Below the pieces are notes generated by a model, which saw only the letters and a program-made list of their open reading frames with translations, did not search any database and was not told the DNA's origin. Shown piece by piece: positions 1 through 4,581 of a stretch of 9,079 nt of DNA. Position numbers and translations under genes: made by a program. The stretch comes from JBLHKS01 sp047620505 (GTDB taxonomy: Bacteria > Verrucomicrobiota > Verrucomicrobiia > Verrucomicrobiales > DEV007). Each line of letters opens with the position of its first letter. Position 1 is the first letter of the stretch. The stretch is from assembly GCA_047620505.1 (NCBI GenBank), contig JBLHKS010000264.1, forward strand, positions 1-9,079. Reading direction: 5' to 3'.

Positions 1-407
1 GCCTGCGGATCGGGGCCGACGATTATTTGGTCAAACCATTCGCGTTAGACGAGTTGCTCGCGCGAGTCGAGACGCTGAGCCGCCGGATTTACGAGCAGGC
101 TTCGTCAAAAATTCGCGTGGGCGATCTGGAGCTCGACAACGCCGCGAAATCAGTGACTCGCGGCGGGCAGTTGCTGGAGCTGGCCCCGAAGCAATTCGCG
201 CTTCTGGAGTATTTGATGAAGCGCAAGGGCCAGGTCGTTTCGCGCACGATGATCGAGGAACACATTTACGATGCGGCGACTCAGGTGATGAGCAACGTGA
301 TCGACTCCGCGGTGAGTTCGCTGCGGAAGGCGATCTCAACCGGGCCTGACTGCAAACCTCTGATTCACACCCGGCGCGGGCACGGCTACGTGTTTGAAGA
401 ACGATGA
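1..407 (+). CDS. OmpR/PhoB-family response regulator, 5' end outside the window
   Basis: Partial gene; the reading frame is open from base 3. The first visible residues, LRIGADDYLVKPFALDELL, are the end of a receiver domain, including the conserved Lys-Pro-Phe that follows beta5. The phosphorylated Asp lies upstream and is not seen. After a short linker comes a winged-helix DNA-binding domain of the OmpR/PhoB type (about 93 residues), with 'LAPKQFALLEYLMKRKGQVVSR' split across helix 1 and the turn, and ending in the beta-hairpin 'HTRRGHGYVFEE' typical of the CusR/QseB-like branch. In this family phosphorylation by a partner kinase promotes dimeric DNA binding and transcription control. The stop TGA (405-407) overlaps the ATG of the histidine kinase gene, so the two are probably translationally coupled and form a cognate pair. 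The target genes cannot be read from this window; the downstream EF-hand gene is in the same operon. Confidence 0.95.
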   Translation, partial: LRIGADDYLVKPFALDELLARVETLSRRIYEQASSKIRVGDLELDNAAKSVTRGGQLLELAPKQFALLEYLMKRKGQVVSRTMIEEHIYDAATQVMSNVIDSAVSSLRKAISTGPDCKPLIHTRRGHGYVFEER

Positions 408-1801
408 GGAGCATCCGAGGCCGACTGCTTCTCTGGCTGCTGCCCGGTTTTGTGATCCTTTGGTTTGGAGCCGGCTTCGCGATCGATTTCGCCGTCCGTG
501 ATCGGCTTGAAAGCCGGATGCAGGCCGATCTTCGCGAGTTGTCAGGCGCGATTCCGCTTTCGGGACGGGCCGGAACGAGCCTGCTCAGCATGGAGGACTT
601 TGAGCGCGATGATTTCGGGATCTACTTCCAAATCTGGGCCCGTGACGGCGGCAGACTTTTGAAATCCAAAAACCTCGGCAGGTTCGAACTCGCGCGCCCT
701 AACACTTTCTCAACCGAGCCTGTCTACAGCCAGCAGCTGCTGGGCAACGGCGACTCCGTCGAGACTCTCGCGCTTCGCCCGCCAGGTGGAAGCCTCGGAA
801 CGATCGATCTGATGGTGGCGAAAACCCGCGTCGATCTCGACTCCGAATTGAGCCGAACGAGAATTGCGATTCTGGCGGTTGGCGCGCTCGCCGGGATCGG
901 TTTCTGGGTGCTGACCACGCTTGCGCTGCGTTCCGGCTTACGTCCGCTGGCTGCAGTCGGTGACCAGGCGGTTCGGATCGATGCGGATTCGCTTGGCGCG
1001 CGCTTTCCAGGCGATTTGCCGGCGGAAATCAAGCCCATAACCGCGAAACTCGACGACCTTCTCGGGCGCCTCGAAGAAAGTTTCGCCCGCGAGCGGAGAT
1101 TCAGCGCGGACCTCGCCCACGAGCTTCGAACGCCGGTTGCCGCGCTGCGGACGATCGCTGAAGTCGCGCTGAAATGGCCGGACGACGCGACTTCGGAAAA
1201 TTACGACGACGTGATCGAGATCACGGGCGAGCTGCAGACGACGATCGAAAACATGCTCAGCCTGGCAAGGCTCGAAAACGCCAAAGCCGATGTCAGCAGC
1301 GAGCCGGTAAACGTCCGTGCTGTGATCGAGGATTGCTGGCTGATGTTCGCGCCGAAAGCGGCTGAACGGCGACTCGAATTTCACAACTCGATCGACGGCG
1401 ATTCGACGCTCGAGACGGATCCAAAATTGTTTCGCGTGATCGTTTCGAACCTCCTTTCGAACGCCGCCGAGTACGCTCCGCACGAAACCCGGATCAGTCT
1501 GGATTTTGACGATTCGAGCGGCTTGCGAATTTCAAATCCTGCGCCTCACCTCACGGAATCCGACCTACCCAGAATGTTCGACCGACTCTGGCGTCACGAC
1601 CAGGCGCGCTCGGATTCCAGCCACAGCGGACTCGGCCTTTCGCTCGCGAAAACCTGCGCAGCCGGGCTTGATCTGGACCTCCGGGCCACGCTTGACGAAT
1701 CCGGTCTGGTCCATTTCAATCTCTCCTCATCATGTTCCCCTCAGGTTGGCGACGTAGAATCCGGCCAATCTGAACCTGCAAAATCAGCAGTTGCTGGATG
1801 A
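404..1801 (+). CDS. Membrane sensor histidine kinase
   Basis: 465 residues. Membrane segments lie at about residues 8-30 and 153-175 and enclose a roughly 120-residue extracytoplasmic sensor domain with no recognised fold. A HAMP-like linker follows (about 176-230). The HisKA H-box 'FSADLAHELRTPVAAL' puts the phospho-accepting His at 239. The N-box 'NLLSNAAEYAP' carries Asn349 and Asn353. The G2 box 'SGLGLSLAK' is at 408-416. The G1 box is abnormal: where DxGxG is expected the sequence reads NPAPH (378-382). The layout is that of CusS/QseC-like kinases, which autophosphorylate and pass phosphate to an OmpR-type regulator, here the gene just upstream, joined by an ATGA overlap. The last 20 or so residues form a polar tail beyond the ATPase fold, and the stop overlaps the next ATG. 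Start ATG 404 is chosen because of the overlap and the immediate membrane segment. The stimulus is unknown. Confidence 0.95.
   Translation: MRSIRGRLLLWLLPGFVILWFGAGFAIDFAVRDRLESRMQADLRELSGAIPLSGRAGTSLLSMEDFERDDFGIYFQIWARDGGRLLKSKNLGRFELARPNTFSTEPVYSQQLLGNGDSVETLALRPPGGSLGTIDLMVAKTRVDLDSELSRTRIAILAVGALAGIGFWVLTTLALRSGLRPLAAVGDQAVRIDADSLGARFPGDLPAEIKPITAKLDDLLGRLEESFARERRFSADLAHELRTPVAALRTIAEVALKWPDDATSENYDDVIEITGELQTTIENMLSLARLENAKADVSSEPVNVRAVIEDCWLMFAPKAAERRLEFHNSIDGDSTLETDPKLFRVIVSNLLSNAAEYAPHETRISLDFDDSSGLRISNPAPHLTESDLPRMFDRLWRHDQARSDSSHSGLGLSLAKTCAAGLDLDLRATLDESGLVHFNLSSSCSPQVGDVESGQSEPAKSAVAG
730..743. repeat. Recurrent palindrome CCAGCAGCTGCTGG, copy 1
   Basis: Perfect 14-bp palindrome inside the sensor domain of the histidine kinase gene, read there as S-QQLL-G. 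The identity of the flanking bases is not shared with other copies. Confidence 0.85.
1785..1797. repeat. Degenerate relative of the recurrent palindrome
   Basis: CAGCAGTTGCTGG matches bases 2-14 of the motif with one central change, and the first base is also lost. It encodes the last residues of the histidine kinase (SAVAG) and abuts the ATGA overlap. It may be a decayed copy or chance. Confidence 0.4.
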
Positions 1802-2781
1802 AAAACTCGATCTCCATTCTCTTTTACGTGACTCTCGCGACGGCTCCAGCCTTCGCGCAGGAGAATCGGCTTGGTCTGGACGTCGAAACGATTCAAGAGT
1901 TCAGCAATCTGGATCGAAACGGCGATGGCGGGCTCGATCGGCTTGAATTCGCATTCAGCGAGACGGCGCAGCGCGCACGCGAAATCGGCGATCGCGAACG
2001 CGTGGACGCGGTTTTTGCGCTGATCGACGAGGACGAAGACGAGCTGACTTCGCTGGTCGAATTTTCGCATTCTCAGCAGAATCGGAACGCGCGGCTTTTT
2101 GATCGTGAGAGCGCCCGAAGTTTCGATCCGCTGGATTCGGATGCGAGCGGGATCCTGACATTGGCAGAATATTTGAAGAGCCCGATCGCGGTTAAGGCGC
2201 TCGCCAACGGCAAAACCGAGCAATTCGTGACCGAAGCGTTTAAGCGAATCGATATCAACGAATCCAAGACGATCGGCCCGATCGAGTGGCTTCAGGTGGT
2301 TTCAGCGAAGCCGTTTTTCGATGAGGAAACGGCGATCGTTTTTGCGCTGATCGACTCGGATGACAGCGGCTCGATTGACGCGAGCGAGCGTGCTGAAATC
2401 AGCCCGGATGCTCCGGAACTGGCGAAATTTGTCGAAGAGTTTGAGCGGATCGATCTGAACGGAAACGGTGAGCTTGGACCTCGCGAATTTGCCAAGGCGC
2501 AGCAGGCTAAACCTGTCGGCCCACCGATCGAAGCGGACTTTATTGAGCTGGATCGAAATGAAGACGGCGGTCTCAGTTTGCGAGAATTTGAAAGGCATGA
2601 TTTTCCGAAGGGACCGCCGCCACGTCGTGGGATGATCGAAGATTTGTTCGAGTACTTGGACGGGAACGAAGACCGCGAGCTGAGTCCGGAGGAATTTGGA
2701 AATCGTCGAGGAAAAGGGAGGCCGCCCGGACCACCGCCGCCGAAGGGCAAAGGCAAAAAGAAGGGACCGCCGCCTTTTTAA
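1798..2781 (+). CDS. Secreted protein with eight EF-hand loops
   Basis: 327 residues. An N-terminal signal peptide with probable cleavage after AFA at residue 20 sends it out of the cytoplasm; there is no lipobox. Eight 12-residue EF-hand-type loops begin at residues 39, 77, 113, 152, 186, 219, 252 and 288. Examples are DRNGDGGLDRLE, DSDASGILTLAE, DLNGNGELGPRE and DRNEDGGLSLRE, with acidic or Asn ligands at positions 1, 3 and 5 and Glu at 12. Loops 1, 3, 5, 6 and 7 look intact. Loops 2, 4 and 8 lack Gly at position 6, and loop 4 has Ser and Lys at positions 5 and 6, so it may bind weakly. The last 25 or so residues are a basic Pro/Gly/Lys tail. Calcium binding is expected from the motif but not shown. 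The ATG overlaps the histidine kinase stop (ATGA) and there is no Shine-Dalgarno, so translation is probably coupled. The protein could be a calcium buffer, an adhesion or matrix protein, or an accessory to the two-component system. Confidence 0.9.
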   Translation: MKNSISILFYVTLATAPAFAQENRLGLDVETIQEFSNLDRNGDGGLDRLEFAFSETAQRAREIGDRERVDAVFALIDEDEDELTSLVEFSHSQQNRNARLFDRESARSFDPLDSDASGILTLAEYLKSPIAVKALANGKTEQFVTEAFKRIDINESKTIGPIEWLQVVSAKPFFDEETAIVFALIDSDDSGSIDASERAEISPDAPELAKFVEEFERIDLNGNGELGPREFAKAQQAKPVGPPIEADFIELDRNEDGGLSLREFERHDFPKGPPPRRGMIEDLFEYLDGNEDRELSPEEFGNRRGKGRPPGPPPPKGKGKKKGPPPF

Positions 2782-2802
2782 GAGGAAGCTGAAGTTTTTC
2801 TG

Positions 2803-2831
2803 TCCACAGTTTGGCCGAGTCGACGTTTAAT
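2803..2831 (+). promoter_or_regulatory. Candidate promoter of the ECF sigma operon
   Basis: TCCACA at 2803-2808 (4 of 6 to the -35 consensus), a 17-bp spacer, then TTTAAT at 2826-2831 (5 of 6 to the -10 consensus). Transcription would start near 2838, about 14 bases before the ATG at 2852. The gap 2782-2851 is the natural place for a promoter, but the call rests on consensus matching only. Confidence 0.4.
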
Positions 2832-2848
2832 TGGTGAAATCGCCAATT
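2829..2848. promoter_or_regulatory. Inverted repeat over the -10 and start of the sigma gene
   Basis: AATTGGTG, a 4-base AAAT centre, then CGCCAATT. The arms are complementary except for one T-G pair, so it can be read as a DNA operator or as an RNA hairpin of eight pairs. It overlaps the candidate -10 box and ends three bases before the ATG at 2852. If the transcript starts near 2838 only half of the hairpin is transcribed, which favours an operator. A weak terminator (TTTT at 2847-2850) is an alternative. Confidence 0.35.
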
Positions 2849-2851
2849 TTC

Positions 2852-3376
2852 ATGACCGCCGAAACCGTCGCCAAAACTCTCCTCGACCAACGAATCGCTC
2901 TGACCGGCTTTGTCCGCGCGGCGGTCGCGGATGCTCACTCGGCGGACGATATTTTTCAGGAAACCTGCGTCAAGGCGATCGCGAGAGCCGAGCAATTTGA
3001 GACAAAGCGGGACGTGCTGACCTGGTCGCGGACGGTGGCTCGGAATCAGGCGATTGATCTTTTGCGTAAGCGAAATCGGAAGCACGGCGAGCAGATTTTA
3101 CCCGAGGAAGTGATCGATCTGCTCGCGGCTGAGGACGCGGATTTGCCGAAAGAATCGAACCGCGATCGATTGCAGGCTCTGGAGGGCTGCCTCGAATCAC
3201 TGACGCCGAAAACGCGGGAAATTCTCGCGATGCGCTACACCCAGGGGCTGCCCGGACACGAAGTCGCGGCTCGTCTGAATCGCAAGCCGGCGACGGTCTA
3301 CAAAACCCTGGCCAGGGCGTACGTGGCGCTTCGTAGTTGCGTGAATCGGGCGTTGAAATCGGAGGCGACTTCATGA
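2852..3376 (+). CDS. ECF sigma factor (RNA polymerase sigma-70 family)
   Basis: 174 residues from ATG 2852. Region 2 spans about residues 12-77, with 'ADDIFQETCVKAI' and the -10-binding helix 'WSRTVARNQAIDLLRKR'. Region 4 spans about 107-165, with 'SLTPKTREILAMRYTQGL' and a helix-turn-helix around 'EVAARLNRKPATVYKTLARA' that reads the -35. There is no sigma region 1.1 or 3, and the length is normal for an ECF sigma. It resembles the sigma factors numerous in planctomycetes and Verrucomicrobia, which are usually paired with a FecR-like membrane partner. TTG 2831 and GTG 2834 in the same frame would add 6 or 7 residues, but they lie inside the inverted repeat and the probable promoter, so ATG 2852 is preferred. 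No Shine-Dalgarno is seen. The stop overlaps the next gene's ATG. It probably directs core polymerase to its own operon and envelope genes, held in check by the next gene product. Confidence 0.93.
   Translation: MTAETVAKTLLDQRIALTGFVRAAVADAHSADDIFQETCVKAIARAEQFETKRDVLTWSRTVARNQAIDLLRKRNRKHGEQILPEEVIDLLAAEDADLPKESNRDRLQALEGCLESLTPKTREILAMRYTQGLPGHEVAARLNRKPATVYKTLARAYVALRSCVNRALKSEATS
3361..3365 (+). promoter_or_regulatory. Ribosome binding site of the anti-sigma gene
   Basis: GGAGG lies 7 bases upstream of ATG 3373, inside the end of the sigma gene. It is the only clear Shine-Dalgarno sequence in front of a gene in the window. It decides the start at 3373 over the in-frame upstream start at 3337. 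Confidence 0.65.
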
Positions 3377-3855
3377 CTGACGAGATTCTGGATCTGATGA
3401 CTCGCCAGCTTGAAGGCAGCGCGTCGGCGGAGCAGTCGAAGCGATTCGCCCAGCAGCTGCTGGCGAGCGCCGAAGTTCGCCTGGCCTGGCTGGATTTTTG
3501 TCGGCAGGCGACGGCGCTTTCGGAGATCCGGATTTCCTCGCCGCAGGCGAAGCGTTCGTTGAGGCCGTGGATTTTGAGCGCAGGGTTGGCTTCGGCCGCC
3601 GCGGCGCTGATTTTGCTGTTTGCGCTTTCGAATTCGGTTCCTGAGCCAGATTCAACCGAGCTCACGAGTTGGCAGATGGCGGAGGAGCCGGTTTTTCTCG
3701 GGACTGGTCGGCAGCCGGATTTCGCGACTTGGTCTCTGGCCGATTTTGCGCTCGTCGCGACGGATTTTCCGACTTTGACCCATGAAAAATTCTGGAGTGG
3801 AACGCCGGCGACCGGGTTTTCGCTCCTGACATCCCAAACTAACAAGATCCCATGA
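3373..3855 (+). CDS. Probable membrane anti-sigma factor
   Basis: 160 residues. The cytoplasmic N-terminus (1-62) begins 'MTDEILDLMTRQLEGSASAEQ', close in style to the N-termini of FecR-like and other anti-sigma proteins of Verrucomicrobia and Planctomycetes ('...L..RQLDG.LS..E'). A single membrane span lies at about 65-86. A short extracytoplasmic tail of about 74 residues follows, with no FecR beta domain visible. The zinc anti-sigma motif HxxxCxxC is absent; there is only one Cys (43). The role is inferred from position, directly after and overlapping the ECF sigma gene by ATGA, and from topology: it would bind the sigma factor at the membrane until an envelope signal releases it. It also overlaps the next gene by ATGA. 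Start 3373 is supported by the GGAGG and the overlap. Confidence 0.7.
   Translation: MTDEILDLMTRQLEGSASAEQSKRFAQQLLASAEVRLAWLDFCRQATALSEIRISSPQAKRSLRPWILSAGLASAAAALILLFALSNSVPEPDSTELTSWQMAEEPVFLGTGRQPDFATWSLADFALVATDFPTLTHEKFWSGTPATGFSLLTSQTNKIP
3450..3463. repeat. Recurrent palindrome CCAGCAGCTGCTGG, copy 2
   Basis: Perfect 14-bp copy in the cytoplasmic N-terminal part of the anti-sigma gene, read as A-QQLL-A. Confidence 0.85.
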
Positions 3856-4433
3856 AACTGACTCTCGCGCTAACCGCCTTCATCTTGCTTAGCCTCGCAA
3901 CCGGCTCTGCCGTCGACCTGAAAATCGGCGTGATCGACTTTTCTCGAATCCAGGAAGAATTCAACCGCACCGCGACTGAGCGCGAGGAGTTCGAGCTGAA
4001 ACGCGAATATCAGTTGGCGGCGGTTGCTGAGAAACGAAAGCAGGCGGAAGGACTGATCGCCGCGCAGAGGAAATTGGTCGAGGAAATCGGTGATCCGACG
4101 CTGAGCGGGGCCGCCAAGGCGCGAAAGAGGGAAGAGGCGAGGACAATGGTCATGCAAATTCGGAGCTTGCAGTTGGAGATTCAAGAATTCGAGGCGAACG
4201 CAAATTCCGAGCTCGCGAAAAGCGCGCAAATTGTGCAGCGAAAGCTGACGTCGGCGATTTACGAGAAACCCGGCGAGCTGGCGGAGGCGAAGGGCTTCGA
4301 TCTGGTCTTCAACCACACTTTCGGGATCAACGGAGTTCCGACGGTGGCTTACCGCTCAGATCATCTCGTCGACTTTTCCGATGAGGTCATCGCGGCGCTG
4401 AATGGCGAAACTCCAGCAGCTGCTGAGGAGTGA
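3852..4433 (+). CDS. Skp/OmpH-like periplasmic chaperone
   Basis: 193 residues. A signal peptide (hydrophobic 4-17, cleavage near residue 20) is followed by the family's first strand 'LKIGVIDFSRIQEEF'. A long charged helical region (about 35-145) would form the coiled-coil arms. The closing part is 'KGFDLVFN', then 'VAYRSDHLVDFSDEVIAALN', the conserved end of OmpH/Skp proteins. Members of the family form trimers that hold unfolded outer-membrane proteins in the periplasm on their way to the BAM complex. It is translationally coupled (ATGA) to the anti-sigma gene, so it is plausibly expressed with the ECF sigma as an envelope-stress effector. Skp is commonly encoded next to bamA or lpxD, so this location is unusual and suggests a paralogue rather than the housekeeping copy. 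The last residues, PAAAEE, are encoded by a near copy of the recurrent palindrome. Confidence 0.88.
   Translation: MKLTLALTAFILLSLATGSAVDLKIGVIDFSRIQEEFNRTATEREEFELKREYQLAAVAEKRKQAEGLIAAQRKLVEEIGDPTLSGAAKARKREEARTMVMQIRSLQLEIQEFEANANSELAKSAQIVQRKLTSAIYEKPGELAEAKGFDLVFNHTFGINGVPTVAYRSDHLVDFSDEVIAALNGETPAAAEE
4413..4426. repeat. Recurrent palindrome, one-mismatch copy
   Basis: CCAGCAGCTGCTGA, 13 of 14 with the inner 12-bp palindrome intact. It lies at the very end of the Skp-like gene and is read as PAAAE, five bases before the stop. Confidence 0.75.
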
Positions 4434-4469
4434 CTCGGTTGCGCGAAGATCAGCGGAAGCACGGAATTT

Positions 4470-4489
4470 GGAAAATATGCAGATTTTCC
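4470..4489. other. Inverted repeat in the gap after the Skp-like gene
   Basis: GGAAAAT, a 6-base centre ATGCAG, then ATTTTCC: two perfect 7-base arms, 36 bases after the Skp-like stop. It has no T-run after it, so it is a poor intrinsic terminator. It may be a protein-binding site or a weak hairpin. Confidence 0.3.
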
Positions 4490-4549
4490 CCGATTCCGAT
4501 TGATGAAACGTGTTGGATTTGCTTATTGATGGCTCTACGGTTTTGATGT

Positions 4550-4565
4550 TGATCACGTGTGATCA
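4550..4565. promoter_or_regulatory. Perfect inverted repeat upstream of the kinase gene (possible operator)
   Basis: TGATCACGTGTGATCA: two perfect 7-base arms around a 2-base centre. It ends 16 bases before the preferred kinase ATG at 4582. No promoter with convincing -35 and -10 boxes is seen nearby, so an operator role is inferred from symmetry and position alone. If translation really starts at GTG 4510 or ATG 4546, the repeat would lie inside the coding sequence. Confidence 0.35.
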
Positions 4566-4581
4566 GCGACCGGACTCCGCG

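Noticed and set aside
31..591. Minus-strand open frame of 186 codons opposite the response regulator and kinase
   Set aside because: Ser/Arg-rich shadow of a GC-rich coding region, with no domain and conflict with two certain genes.
2970..3845. Long open frame on the minus strand (291 codons) opposite the sigma and anti-sigma genes
   Set aside because: Its translation is Ser/Arg/Pro/Ala-rich without any domain, while the plus strand encodes two clear proteins with overlapping starts.
4550..4565. CRP/FNR binding site
   Set aside because: The half-site order and spacing fit neither TGTGA-N6-TCACA nor TTGAT-N4-ATCAA.
4510..4581. Longer kinase start at GTG 4510 or ATG 4546
   Set aside because: The extra 24 or 12 residues show no domain or targeting signal, no Shine-Dalgarno is present, and a perfect inverted repeat lies in this stretch. 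It cannot be excluded.
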